Assembly (NCBI GenBank): GCA_009911505.1
Contig: QXXL01000008.1
Coordinates: forward strand, 1-64,000
From: Lachnospiraceae bacterium
Lineage (GTDB): Bacteria; Bacillota; Clostridia; Lachnospirales; Lachnospiraceae
Length of the DNA: 64,000 bases
Reading direction: 5' to 3'
Below, piece by piece: positions 9,152 through 18,226 of the stretch. Position 1 is the first letter of the stretch; every line of letters begins with the position of its first letter. The notes below the pieces were generated by a model, which saw only the letters and a program-made list of their open reading frames with translations, was not told where the DNA came from and did no database searches. The position numbers were made by a program, and so were the translations under genes.

Positions 9152-9591
9152 CCAATCCCTCCTTGTGCAAACCAGTATTGGGCATGCCGTTATGGCCCCG
9201 CCACAAAATGGCCCAGCCAGCACCCAGAATACGTGGTGACAGAAAGGATCTTTTTACCTTAGGCCTTACATCCCACATATCCTGGCTACTGGCCAAAAAA
9301 CCAAAGCCTGCACTGACATTACCATATTTTGCCGCCGCACGCAAGTACTGTCCGCCGCTTTGCCGCGGTGCAATATTAATGCTGCCGGGGTTAAAACCAG
9401 CCCAGGAGCCTGCCGGCCCAATACAATAGCCCCAGGACCCAGGAACTAAACACCCCATATAAAATCACAGGCCCAGCAATCGTAAAAATTTTACACCCGA
9501 TTCCAAATACCTGACCCTCTGCTTGTGTGCAATAAAGACCAACAAAATTTAAGAATTTCTTAAGAAAATTGGGCTTTTTCCAATTTTTGGA
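9152..9591. other. Unassigned region at the chromosome-element junction
   Basis: No gene I can support. GC-rich open frames exist on both strands (for example minus-strand 9138-9458) but they overlap, lack ribosome binding sites and resemble nothing I know. The left end of the mobile element should fall here, between the rsuA-like gene and the first recombinase. Base composition changes sharply at about 9,470-9,590 (AT-rich, with a palindromic TTAAGAATTTCTTAA). No attachment core could be fixed. Confidence 0.4.
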
Positions 9592-11202
9592 TTAACTTGC
9601 CATGGTTTCTGCTTGTTTCATCAACTCGACAACGAAAGAATCATTACATATCAAATTTAGTTCAATCCGCCCACCAGAAAACACGGATACCTTTTCCACC
9701 AATTTACGAATAACTTCTGGTCTGTATTCAGATAGTATCCAGATATCTTTCGCATTTCCTGTAATACAATTCATCTGCTCTACTCTGTTCTTCAGCTCTT
9801 CCAATTTCATGCTTTGCTCTTTCACGAACGAAGCAAATTTATCCGACTCGCTTTGTCTGACTGTTTGTATACTCAAAAACTGCTCCTTCGTAATTTTACC
9901 AGCCCGGTAATCTTCATACAAATCAAGCTTGCCGCTCTGCAAACGTTCCATCTGCCATTTCGCTGATTCTATTTGTTTTTCAAGTTTTTCTACTTCCTGA
10001 TTACCGGACGCCTTTTTTTGCACATGTTGGTCTATCAGTAATTTAGCAAGCATACGCACAATATGGAGAGTATTTGCTTTTACTTTTTCGATATCTTCAT
10101 GCAGGCACGCACATTCAGAATTAGGCATATCTCTTGACTGCATACAAAACAAATGCGTTATTTTGCCATTTGACTTCTGTAATTTTCTTCCACAATACCC
10201 ACACACAAAAAGATTATTCTTGCGCTGGCCTGCAGTATTAGAATTAATGGCTTTTACCCGTTTTTTCAATGAAACACCAGCAGCATAAAAAATCTCTTGG
10301 GAAATAATGGCTTCGTGTGTTCCATTTACAACCACCCATTCTTCTTTGGGCAATTTTCGCATTTTTCCAGTACTGACGCCAACTGTTTCACGAGTGCCTG
10401 AAATCATTTTTCCAGTATACCGTTCATCTTTTAATATCCTGCAAACTGTCGTTCCATGCCAGACCGGAATATCACCCATAACTTTGCCATTATAGGCATA
10501 TCCTAATTGCTTTTTTCTTGTAACTGGCGGAACGATTCCTTTCTCATTCAGTTTTTGTGCAATCTCAGTTGTACTAAATCCATCAATACAATATTCAAAA
10601 ATATCCTCCACTACACTTCGGGTATCCTCGTCCACTATGAGTTTATGCTTATCCTTTGGATCTGTTAAATATCCATAAAAGGCTCCTCCACCCCAATATT
10701 GCCCACGGCGATTCCTCGTTTTTATTGCACTCCGAACCTTTATAGACAAATCTTTGCTATACAAACCGTTAATAAGATTACGGAGAGCCAATTCCAATCC
10801 ACCAGTAGTTCCCACATAATCGCTGCTGTCAAACCCATCATTTACTGAGATAAATCTGGTTCCAAACAATGGGAGTATCAATTCCAGATATGCCCCTACT
10901 TCCAAATATTCCCGCCCAAATCTGGATAAATCTTTTACCATAATGCAATGGATCTCTCTTTGCCGAACAAGTTCCATCATATCCATAAACCGAGGCCTTT
11001 TGAAGTTAGTGCCACTGTACCCATCGTCACAAAATTCAATAATCTCATAATTCTGGATTTGTGGATGGCTATGGTAATAATCCAGTAGGAGCTTCCTTTG
11101 ATTTCCAACGCTGTTGCTCTCGGTTTTACTGTCTGAGGCTCTAATATCCTCATCTTCCATGGATAATCGGATATACATGGCCATTTTCTTTTTACACTGC
11201 AT
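9592..11202 (-). CDS. Large serine recombinase 1
   Basis: Site-specific recombinase of the resolvase/invertase superfamily, 536 aa. The catalytic domain has the nucleophile Ser in MYIRLSMED (about residue 14), the VKDLSRFGRE arginine motif and a D..YSGTNFKRP stretch. These are followed by the recombinase domain (about 165-300), a zinc ribbon (CGYCGRKL, then distal cysteines) and a coiled-coil segment (about 390-470). It overlaps recombinase 2 by 11 bases. Such enzymes integrate and excise conjugative elements by strand exchange with a 2-bp core. It is the last of three tandem recombinases in the direction of reading. Confidence 0.95.
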   Translation of the reverse strand: MQCKKKMAMYIRLSMEDEDIRASDSKTESNSVGNQRKLLLDYYHSHPQIQNYEIIEFCDDGYSGTNFKRPRFMDMMELVRQREIHCIMVKDLSRFGREYLEVGAYLELILPLFGTRFISVNDGFDSSDYVGTTGGLELALRNLINGLYSKDLSIKVRSAIKTRNRRGQYWGGGAFYGYLTDPKDKHKLIVDEDTRSVVEDIFEYCIDGFSTTEIAQKLNEKGIVPPVTRKKQLGYAYNGKVMGDIPVWHGTTVCRILKDERYTGKMISGTRETVGVSTGKMRKLPKEEWVVVNGTHEAIISQEIFYAAGVSLKKRVKAINSNTAGQRKNNLFVCGYCGRKLQKSNGKITHLFCMQSRDMPNSECACLHEDIEKVKANTLHIVRMLAKLLIDQHVQKKASGNQEVEKLEKQIESAKWQMERLQSGKLDLYEDYRAGKITKEQFLSIQTVRQSESDKFASFVKEQSMKLEELKNRVEQMNCITGNAKDIWILSEYRPEVIRKLVEKVSVFSGGRIELNLICNDSFVVELMKQAETMAS

Positions 11203-12898
11203 ACCGTCCTACCTCTCTTTGCCGAATTGCAGATAAATGTATCACCTCGTCCAATTCATCTCTAAAATTAAATTTGATTTCAATATGTCCATCATTAAAC
11301 AGAATCATTTCATCAATAAACGCTTCTACCAGCCGGGCATCCAGCTTGTCAATGTCCTTAAACTCCTCAACAAGTTTAGCCCATCCTCCGCTCAGCGCAT
11401 AAGCGGGGCTGTACTTTTGCGCCTCCTTTTCAAGCTCTGACACAAAAATACGAAGTTCGTCAGCTTTCTTGGCATACTCTTGCCCCATACTGATATAATC
11501 ATCCTTATTCAAAATCCCATTTGCATAATCTTCATACAAAGATGCTTTCAATCCCGTGTATCGCTCAATCTGCTTCCGCACAGAAGCAATCTGTTCCAAA
11601 TATATTTTATACTTAGTCTTACTGCTTTCTTTCCTATTTAATGATGCTATCAGATCTCTGGCATCTGTAAATAGCTTAATTTGGGTTTGAATCAATTTTA
11701 ATGCAACAGATTCCACCGCTTCTTGCTTTACCGCTTTTTTCGGGCAATAGGAAGAATTATAGTTCTCATGCAATGCGCAGTAGTACCACCACGATTTTTC
11801 TTTTTGATGGTTATGCCTGCATCGAAGAAACATAGCCTGGCCACATTCGCCACAACGAAGATGCCCTTTGAATATACTTGCTTTTTTGCTTTTGCTGTTA
11901 TACTTAGCAGTCATCCCATATGCCCTTTTCGTTTCCTCAAAATACATTTGCGCCTTATTGAACAAAGATTCTGTCACAATTGGTTCATGTGTCCCTTTTG
12001 TAATAATCCACTCTTCTTTTGGAACAGGTTTACTGCCCTTGTCGCCACTGGCATGAAAATCCGAACGGTATTTACCACTAACCATCCATCCAAGATATAC
12101 CGGGTCTTGCAATATCCTTCTGACTGTCTGCATATACCACTTAGAATTCTTGAATTTATCCGCTTTCGATATCCCTCTGTCATATAGCAACCGTCCAGGA
12201 GAATGAATCCCATTGGAATTAAGAAATGTTGCAATATAATGCAACGTGTTCCCTTCAGCAAGCATCTCAAACATTTCTTTTACAATCGGTGATATTTCCT
12301 CATCCACAATCAAGTGATGTTTATCATCCGGATCCAACAAGTAGCCGTAAGGAGCCTTGCTGCCAGCAAACTTTCCTTGTTCCTGTATCGAACGCATCGT
12401 AGAACAGATCTTCTTTGATATATCTTTGGCATACATCTCATTTGCAATATTTTTTAGCTGTACTGAAATATCTGCCTGCTGATTCAAGGTATCAAAGCGA
12501 TCCGTAATAGCAATAAACCTCACGCCAAAAAACGGAAACACCATTTCGATGTATTCACCGGACTCCAAATAATTACGCCCCAGTCTGGATAAGTCTTTCA
12601 CAATGACACAATCCACTTTGCCGTCCCGAATATCATTCATCATCCGGGAAAACTCTGGGCGGATGAAATCCGTCCCAGAAATATCATCGTCGCTATAAAT
12701 ATCGAATACTTTAATATCTGGATGTTCAAAAGCAAAATCTTTTAATAGCTGAAGCTGATTCCCAATGGTATCTGCCTCTCGTTTTCGCTCTGTTTCTACT
12801 GATATCCTGGCATATAACGCCGCCTTAAACACTTTTTCCGGAGTATATTCAGTAATGGCAGTGGATTCTTCTATTTTTTTTCTGCTTTTTCTTGCCAT
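11192..12898 (-). CDS. Large serine recombinase 2
   Basis: 568 aa, same architecture as its neighbours but clearly divergent. Nucleophile Ser lies in LYARISVET, followed by VKDLSRLGRNYLESG, a recombinase domain, a zinc ribbon (CGECGQAMFLRC plus later cysteines) and a C-terminal coiled coil. Start chosen at ATG with AAGGAG 10 bases upstream; the preceding recombinase's stop codon lies inside this leader, so translation is probably coupled. Confidence 0.95.
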   Translation of the reverse strand: MARKSRKKIEESTAITEYTPEKVFKAALYARISVETERKREADTIGNQLQLLKDFAFEHPDIKVFDIYSDDDISGTDFIRPEFSRMMNDIRDGKVDCVIVKDLSRLGRNYLESGEYIEMVFPFFGVRFIAITDRFDTLNQQADISVQLKNIANEMYAKDISKKICSTMRSIQEQGKFAGSKAPYGYLLDPDDKHHLIVDEEISPIVKEMFEMLAEGNTLHYIATFLNSNGIHSPGRLLYDRGISKADKFKNSKWYMQTVRRILQDPVYLGWMVSGKYRSDFHASGDKGSKPVPKEEWIITKGTHEPIVTESLFNKAQMYFEETKRAYGMTAKYNSKSKKASIFKGHLRCGECGQAMFLRCRHNHQKEKSWWYYCALHENYNSSYCPKKAVKQEAVESVALKLIQTQIKLFTDARDLIASLNRKESSKTKYKIYLEQIASVRKQIERYTGLKASLYEDYANGILNKDDYISMGQEYAKKADELRIFVSELEKEAQKYSPAYALSGGWAKLVEEFKDIDKLDARLVEAFIDEMILFNDGHIEIKFNFRDELDEVIHLSAIRQREVGRYAV

Positions 12899-12900
12899 CT

Positions 12901-14544
12901 TTAACCAACTCCTTTCTGTTCCATGTAATACTCCCCAATCTGCTCTGACAGTGTTTGATAATCCTGCATATGCGTGAAGTACACCTCTATGCGTTTTCCT
13001 TCATATACCCATATTTTATCAATGCATTTCACCGCCACATTCCTGCTCAGGGATTCAATGTTCCTATGTTCCATAAACTCACTAATCCAATAATGAACCG
13101 GAGAATTTTCATCTAAATATAAGGAGAATTCCTTTTTTAACTGCTCTTTTGCAAGTACCGCATCTGCAATTCGTTCATCATACTGATTGCGAATATCTGT
13201 ATAATCTTCCTTCGTCAAGATACCTTCTTTCAAATCCTCATAAGCTGAGGTTTTTAAACGCCGGTATCTCTCAATATCAGATTCCACAGCAACCATGCGG
13301 TCTTCTATTTTCTTCATACTGATACGTTTCAATGGAGCATCCCGAACCATCTGCAGACAAGCATCCAGTTCCATTATCATTCGGATATGCTCCTGTAATA
13401 AAGCCAGCACAGTATCCTCTAACAATTTCTCCGATATTTGGTGATTACTGCAGGAATGCTCCTTTTTATGTGTGCCACATATATAATAAGCAAATTTTTT
13501 CCCGCCGGAAGTTGTTGTTTTTCTTACCATAGCCCCTTTGCAGTCTCCGCAGTATAGCAATCCGGCCAACGGAAACACTTTACTTGAGGTTGGTGAAGTT
13601 CTTGTATCCAATTCCAAAAGCCGCTGTACCAATAAAAAAAGATTTGGTTCTATAATCGCCTCATGCGCATTCTCAACAATGACCCAATCTTCCTCTTCTC
13701 TTGTTACAACCGTTTTAATCTTATAATTCGGCCTTGTGCGGATTCCCTGGACTAAGGTTCCAACATATACTGGGTTGGTCAGTATTCGGCGAACTGCCAT
13801 TGCAGACCACTGTGCCTGACTGTTCTTTTTGAATTTCGTCTTATACGAAATGCCCTGACTCCGTTTGTACTCCATAGGGGACAGAATGCCTTCCTCCGTC
13901 AGTTTTTTTGCAATGGCATACTGGTTCATTCCGTCCAGCTTCCAACGGAATATATCCTGAACAACTTCTGCAGGATAAGGATCAACAATCAAAAGGTTTT
14001 TGTCATCCTCTGATTTCTGATACCCATATGGAGCAAAGGCACCGATAAATTCCCCATTTTTTCTCTTAACCTGAAGCTGACTGCGTATTTTAATGGAAAT
14101 ATCCCTGCAGTAGTTATCATTCATCAGATTTTTAACCATAATGCTAAAATCATCCCCACTGCTTCTCGTAACTGTATCAATCCCATCATTAATAGCAATC
14201 AAACGAACCCCATAATAAGGAAAAAGACGGTCGATATACTTTCCGGCGTTGATATATTCTCGGCCAAAACGGGACAGATCTTTTACAATGACACAGTTCA
14301 CGATTCCAGCTTTGATGTCATCCATCATCCGCTGAAAATCGGGACGGTCATAATCTGTCCCTGTATATCCATCGTCTTCTCGAATGGAAACAATATTAAT
14401 GTCAGTCTTATCCTGTACAAAATCAAGAATCAACTGCTTTTGATTAGAAATGCTGTTACTTTCAACCTTCTTCCCCTGGGCAGCCAAAGCATCCTCTTTG
14501 GAAAGGCGTACATAAATAGCAGCGTTATAAACTTTTTCTTCCAT
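12901..14544 (-). CDS. Large serine recombinase 3
   Basis: 547 aa from the chosen ATG, which has AAGGAG 7 bases upstream; the frame extends 29 codons further without a site. Nucleophile Ser is in IYVRLSKED, then VKDLSRFGREYINAG, a recombinase domain, a zinc ribbon (LLYCGDCKGAM, later YYICGTHKKEHSC) and a C-terminal helical region. First gene of the three-recombinase operon. Confidence 0.95.
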   Translation of the reverse strand: MEEKVYNAAIYVRLSKEDALAAQGKKVESNSISNQKQLILDFVQDKTDINIVSIREDDGYTGTDYDRPDFQRMMDDIKAGIVNCVIVKDLSRFGREYINAGKYIDRLFPYYGVRLIAINDGIDTVTRSSGDDFSIMVKNLMNDNYCRDISIKIRSQLQVKRKNGEFIGAFAPYGYQKSEDDKNLLIVDPYPAEVVQDIFRWKLDGMNQYAIAKKLTEEGILSPMEYKRSQGISYKTKFKKNSQAQWSAMAVRRILTNPVYVGTLVQGIRTRPNYKIKTVVTREEEDWVIVENAHEAIIEPNLFLLVQRLLELDTRTSPTSSKVFPLAGLLYCGDCKGAMVRKTTTSGGKKFAYYICGTHKKEHSCSNHQISEKLLEDTVLALLQEHIRMIMELDACLQMVRDAPLKRISMKKIEDRMVAVESDIERYRRLKTSAYEDLKEGILTKEDYTDIRNQYDERIADAVLAKEQLKKEFSLYLDENSPVHYWISEFMEHRNIESLSRNVAVKCIDKIWVYEGKRIEVYFTHMQDYQTLSEQIGEYYMEQKGVG

Positions 14545-14674
14545 TTTCTCACTCCTTTGATGGATTATCAGACAAGCCGACACCGCAATCTCCGGGTGAG
14601 TATTTGATTCAGTCCGCTTGTATTGTAGCACAAACGATAGTAAAAATCCACTGGATTTTCGTAATTACCATAAT

Positions 14675-14923
14675 TTACATGATGCGCAGAAGATCTTCAA
14701 TATTCTGTTGAAACGATGGGCCGTTTTCCTTATAATTCACTTTAACTGCCACATCGCCAATGCGAAAACAATATGGGTTACGGATTTGCTGAATAAATTT
14801 TTCGATTCTTTCCGTCACCGGGGCTGTATCATCTATATGGACGGTACTCAAATCAACCAAGGCATTTTTATCAACATTGCGGATATCAACCTGTTTCATC
14901 AATTGCATTGTCTGTAAATCCAT
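14675..14923 (-). CDS. Small conserved element protein upstream of the recombinases
   Basis: 82 aa, no domain I can name with certainty; it resembles the small DUF6870-type proteins often found beside recombinases in Firmicutes integrative elements. Contains DIRNVDKNALVDL and a C-terminal IRNPYCFRIGDVAVKV segment. A good site, AAAGGAG, precedes ATG. 130 bases separate it from recombinase 3. It may help recombinase function, but this rests on position only. Confidence 0.7.
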   Translation of the reverse strand: MDLQTMQLMKQVDIRNVDKNALVDLSTVHIDDTAPVTERIEKFIQQIRNPYCFRIGDVAVKVNYKENGPSFQQNIEDLLRIM

Positions 14924-15363
14924 TTCTTAGGCTCTCCTTTCTGTCCTTTTAGTAATTGTTTCCATTTTTTTTATAACTATTCAAAAATATATTTAACGTC
15001 GTTCCGATGGCTGCAGCGAACAGCTCCATAGAATTTTCATCTTCCCGCCTTCATCATGGCCGGACCGCGAATTACGGAAGTATCATTATCTACCTGCTAT
15101 TTCAACGCGTTATATAAGCGCCACTTATATATAAGTGCTCATGGATCTGTGTGCCAGACAGATGGATAGCCGCTAAATAACAGGGAACGTATCGGACTAG
15201 ACTATGAAATTGTCAAGGAACTATAGCATAGGGATGCCTTTACTCATAAAAAGCCTTCCATTTCCACAAATCTCGAATAAAATTTAAAAATTTTTTAGTA
15301 GCTCTAGGAAAATTTCCTGAAGCCGTCTTTCCTGCCATGATTAAACTTATACTGTACTCATTT
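14924..15363. other. Gene-free control region with palindromes
   Basis: No coding region seen on either strand. It holds a perfect 16-base palindrome at 15122-15137, with a further partial copy of the same half-site just upstream, and an AT-rich stretch before the HTH gene's end. It could be an operator or recombination site region. Confidence 0.5.
15122..15137. promoter_or_regulatory. 16-base perfect palindrome, candidate operator
   Basis: CACTTATATATAAGTG reads the same on both strands. A related half-site, TTATATAAG, lies directly before it (about 15110-15118). Position between the recombinase block and the sigma-factor genes fits a control site, but no protein can be assigned. Confidence 0.45.
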
Positions 15364-15564
15364 TCAGCGAATGGGAATCGTAAACTTTGAAATATTGAGT
15401 GCAATATGTATCAAAATATACTGCCGCAGATCTTCGTCAAGTTTACCGCCTATCCGGCTGTACTTATTGATAAGCGGCTCATATAATTCAAAAATCTTTT
15501 CCAATGCCTCATGACTGCCCATGATTGCATCTTCTAATATTCTGCGAAATTCTTCTGGCTTCAT
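15364..15564 (-). CDS. HTH protein of conjugative-transposon type (HTH_16-like)
   Basis: 66 aa, all helical. Resembles the small helix-turn-helix domain proteins that accompany sigma factors in Tn916-like and related elements (MKPEEFRRILEDAI, ALEKIFELYEPLINKYS). Its ATG overlaps the stop of the sigma-factor gene by four bases (ATGA), so the two are translationally coupled and probably act together. Confidence 0.82.
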   Translation of the reverse strand: MKPEEFRRILEDAIMGSHEALEKIFELYEPLINKYSRIGGKLDEDLRQYILIHIALNISKFTIPIR

Positions 15565-15968
15565 TTGATGTCACCTCCCTTTTTCAGTTCTACACGCAGC
15601 TTTTTCAGCGCCTGATACTTCTGGTCATATACATGCTGGGCAGAACAATTTAGCTTTTCCGCTATTTCTTCCGGCTTTTTCCCTTCCACAAACAGCATCG
15701 TAAGAATCTCCTGCCGCTTTATCGGAAGTTTCGCAAAAGCATCGGCAAGCCGTTCCTCTACAAAATCAAAGTCCGTCATTGATTCAACCTTGCGCAAGTC
15801 ATCTTCATAAACCGGCTGATTGCCCTCTGGCAGCACCTCAATCGAAACTATTTCAAGCTTTTCTTCTGTTTCCCGCAGATATTTGAGTCTGGCGCGATAA
15901 ATCACAATATCCAGCCATTTCGTAAAACACCCTCTTAAAATATCTTCATTATCCTGCTGATGGTTCAT
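15561..15968 (-). CDS. Sigma-70-family RNA polymerase sigma factor (element-encoded)
   Basis: 135 aa from the ATG with AAAGGAGG upstream; longer in-frame extension is unsupported. The N-terminal part has a reduced region 2-like helix set; the C-terminal region 4 HTH (about 85-130) shows LPIKRQEILTMLFVEGKKPEEIAEKLNCS. This type, coupled to a small HTH protein, is common in conjugative elements and may act with it on element promoters. Its targets are unknown; the three leader promoters look like ordinary sigma-A promoters. Confidence 0.85.
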   Translation of the reverse strand: MNHQQDNEDILRGCFTKWLDIVIYRARLKYLRETEEKLEIVSIEVLPEGNQPVYEDDLRKVESMTDFDFVEERLADAFAKLPIKRQEILTMLFVEGKKPEEIAEKLNCSAQHVYDQKYQALKKLRVELKKGGDIK

Positions 15969-16102
15969 TGTCGTACCTCCTTTTTGTTGAGGCACACCAC
16001 CATAGCAGAGAACCAGACATACCATGATGGCATGCCTGATTTATGTGTTGTGTTCTTCTGCCCGAAATCTACAAGGTTTTCTTTAAAAAGTCTGATTTAG
16101 GC

Positions 16103-16141
16103 AAAAAAACGACCATACCACACTTTCGTGCGGCATAGCCG
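16103..16141 (-). terminator. Terminator of the XRE regulator gene
   Basis: On the minus strand, a 14-bp stem with G-U pairs and a GAAA tetraloop (16110-16123 with 16128-16141) followed by seven T. It separates the XRE gene from the sigma-factor operon. A second small hairpin, GAGCGA/TCGCTC, lies upstream at about 16165-16180. Confidence 0.85.
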
Positions 16142-16243
16142 TTCATTAAGCATAAATAACCAACCGAGCGACTCTTTCGCTCCTATTCGCATAAATGAAA
16201 CATATCCTATCTGCCTTTCCAAGACTCAAATGTCTGTATTCAA

Positions 16244-16579
16244 CTACTGGCTAAATTTTTCGAGTGAATCAAGATAAGACATTAACCCCTCACAGGCCCG
16301 AATCCGCCGTGCAACCGGATATTTCTCAATGCGTTCTGCGATTTCACGCAAATATACTACTTCTGGATTCGAGTAAGATTCCTTTAACAGATGATCCAGC
16401 GTTACAGACAACGCGTTTGCAATCCTCACCACCATATCCAGACTCGGAATGCCACGGGCATTCTCTATCTGTCCGATATGGCTGTTACTGCAGCCACACT
16501 TATCTGCCAGTTTCTCCTGAGTGAATCCATGCATCAAACGATACTTCCTGATATTTTTTCCTAAGATTATGTAGTCCAC
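16244..16579 (-). CDS. XRE-family transcriptional regulator
   Basis: 111 aa. An N-terminal HTH (about 7-60: NIRKYRLMHGFTQEKLADKCG, then SHIGQIENARGIPSLD) is followed by a helical C-terminal extension. The start is GTG with AAGGAG 11 bases upstream. Faces the same way as the partition genes, with a terminator on its downstream side. Probably controls the sigma factor or partition genes. Confidence 0.9.
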   Translation of the reverse strand: MDYIILGKNIRKYRLMHGFTQEKLADKCGCSNSHIGQIENARGIPSLDMVVRIANALSVTLDHLLKESYSNPEVVYLREIAERIEKYPVARRIRACEGLMSYLDSLEKFSQ

Positions 16580-16745
16580 TGTTTTATTTTCTCCTTACTT
16601 TATTATTTTACAGCACCCCATACTGAAATTGAAGAATCCGTTATTCCAATACACGCACTATAAGTTGATTTTATAGTTTTTTTGTGGACTTTTAATTAAC
16701 AAAGTATATGGACCTGCCACAGCTTTAGCAGGTCCACTTTCATCA

Positions 16746-17108
16746 TTACTGAAATAAATCGAGATTATCTAACATCTTTGCAATATCGTCTTCCATTGTT
16801 TCTGGATTTTCATCCTTTGAGGCATCTGCAGGGATTTCGTTTAACTGCATCTTTGCCATCCGTTCTTCTATGATCTGCCGTATGAACTGTTCCATCCTTT
16901 CCTGATTATAACCGGAAGCTACTTTCACTTCTATTTTACAATGCGTATTCTGTATTTCCGGATGGGATAACAGATACTTATTCAGCACATCTACCATAAC
17001 GGCACTTTTTTTATTCCCCAAGCTTTCCAGAAATTCCCCTACCCGTATCTGTTCCTCTGAATCAGTCCCAAACTGAAGCGTAAAACGATATTTTCCATCT
17101 CTTTTCAC
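16746..17108 (-). CDS. ParR-like partition adaptor
   Basis: 120 aa. Immediately downstream of a ParM-like actin gene (18 bases), the standard position of parR in type II partition systems. The N-terminal half looks like a ribbon-helix-helix domain (YRFTLQFGTDSEEQIRVGEFLESLG, KKSAVMVDVLNKYL); the C-terminal tail is acidic (MEDDIAKMLDNLDLF), which could contact ParM. Called by context and layout, not by a recognised sequence family. Confidence 0.72.
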   Translation of the reverse strand: MKRDGKYRFTLQFGTDSEEQIRVGEFLESLGNKKSAVMVDVLNKYLLSHPEIQNTHCKIEVKVASGYNQERMEQFIRQIIEERMAKMQLNEIPADASKDENPETMEDDIAKMLDNLDLFQ

Positions 17109-17126
17109 AACACATCCCCCCGCCCA

Positions 17127-18047
17127 TTACTCTGTTGGACGAAGGGAAAGCTGTTTTTTTGCCAGCATCTCATACCCAAGGGCATTCGCATTGGGAGATT
17201 CCACAAAATCTGCCTTTGCCACCAGGCGCGAAGCTTCAAAAAATGGACGAAGCAGGATACTCCCCCCTCCGATAAACACAGCAGGGTTCGCACGCAGATC
17301 TACCTGAAGTTCACGCAGACGGTTCAGGATATCATTTGCATGTTGTTTCGCCGCCTCATAGACTGCCATTTTCACATCATCTGGAAGTATAATACCGTCT
17401 TCTCCCTGCAGCACGGCTGTGATATGTTCATCGCTGATCAGCATATCATGCAGGGCGCCCACTTTACGGATAATTTCATTATTCATTGTAATAATCCCTA
17501 TTTCAAGCGAACGGCAAAACTGAAGGTCTGGCTTCCCATTCTGAAGGAGTAGCACATCCGTTGTGTAACCGCCTACATCAATAATAAAAATGCGGAGAGT
17601 ATGCACCACCAGGCTGCTCTTTGGCACTACGGCAGCATATGCCTGTGGAAATACCATGACATGGTTGATCATTACTGTATGAGGCCTGTCCTTATACACA
17701 AATTGAACGAACCCTCGTTTGAAATAATTGGCAAACTTATCTTTCAGTATGCCATAATGTTCCGGCGGAAGCCCGACCGCCAACTGGATCTGTTCCAGCG
17801 TCGAACAATTCCTGACTCTTTCCATTTCCTTCGCTATCGCAAACAGAGATAGGATAAAATATCGGTCATCATAGGTTTTGTCCCTCATATAAATTAACCT
17901 CTGCCCACTCAAAGTCCAAAATTTCCCGTCATACTCCAATATCTCTTCTGCCATAGGCGGCTTGGTCGTATGTTCAGAAAGCCCGGACACAAATGAGTCA
18001 TTCGGTGTTTTTATGGCATAATTGCCATGATCGATTGATACTAACAT
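17127..18047 (-). CDS. parM: ParM/StbA-family actin-like ATPase
   Basis: 306 aa. Actin-fold filament protein that pushes plasmid copies apart. Visible nucleotide-binding motifs: the N-terminal phosphate-1 region (MLVSIDHGNYAIK), the phosphate-2 region IDVGGYTTDVLLL (about 154-166), and the adenosine motif VFIGGGSILLRPFF (about 264-277). AGGAGG precedes ATG. With the ParR-like gene and upstream iterons it forms a complete partition locus, suggesting that the element has a circular, replicating stage. Confidence 0.92.
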   Translation of the reverse strand: MLVSIDHGNYAIKTPNDSFVSGLSEHTTKPPMAEEILEYDGKFWTLSGQRLIYMRDKTYDDRYFILSLFAIAKEMERVRNCSTLEQIQLAVGLPPEHYGILKDKFANYFKRGFVQFVYKDRPHTVMINHVMVFPQAYAAVVPKSSLVVHTLRIFIIDVGGYTTDVLLLQNGKPDLQFCRSLEIGIITMNNEIIRKVGALHDMLISDEHITAVLQGEDGIILPDDVKMAVYEAAKQHANDILNRLRELQVDLRANPAVFIGGGSILLRPFFEASRLVAKADFVESPNANALGYEMLAKKQLSLRPTE

Positions 18048-18130
18048 AACGAAACCTCCTCATTTCTAAATTATTTTCTATATTATGGAAGATAAACACT
18101 ATTTTCCACAATCAGACAGGCTATATAATC

Positions 18131-18180
18131 ATTACACGATTTAATATACGCATTTACAACCGAAATACGCATTACAAAAA
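18131..18180. repeat. Iteron-like repeats, candidate parC centromere and parM promoter region
   Basis: Two direct repeats starting ATACGCATT and continuing into TACAA at 18145 and 18165 (20-base period), with a third partial copy ATTACACGAT at 18131. On the minus strand a possible promoter, TTGTGG, 18 bases, CATAAT, lies between these and the parM start. Iterons upstream of parM are the ParR-binding centromere in known type II systems. Confidence 0.55.
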
Positions 18181-18189
18181 AGAAAACGT

Positions 18190-18217
18190 AAAAAAGAACG
18201 AAACCGAAGTCCCGTTC
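18190..18217 (-). terminator. Intrinsic terminator closing transcription unit A
   Basis: A 9-bp stem (18196-18204 with 18209-18217, two G-U pairs) with a UUCG tetraloop, followed by six T on the minus strand, ten bases after the primase-like stop codon. Confidence 0.9.
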
Positions 18218-18226
18218 TCCTTTACC

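Noticed and set aside
9138..9458. 106-codon open frame on the minus strand, and an overlapping plus-strand frame
   Set aside because: No ribosome binding site, no known family, overlaps the rsuA-like gene start, and both strands are equally open.
9592..14544. CRISPR-like or transposase reading of the recombinase block
   Set aside because: All three proteins have clear serine recombinase motifs; no repeats or spacers were seen.
18131..18180. CRISPR repeats
   Set aside because: Repeat units are short (about 13 bases), only two full copies, and their position fits a ParR-binding site.
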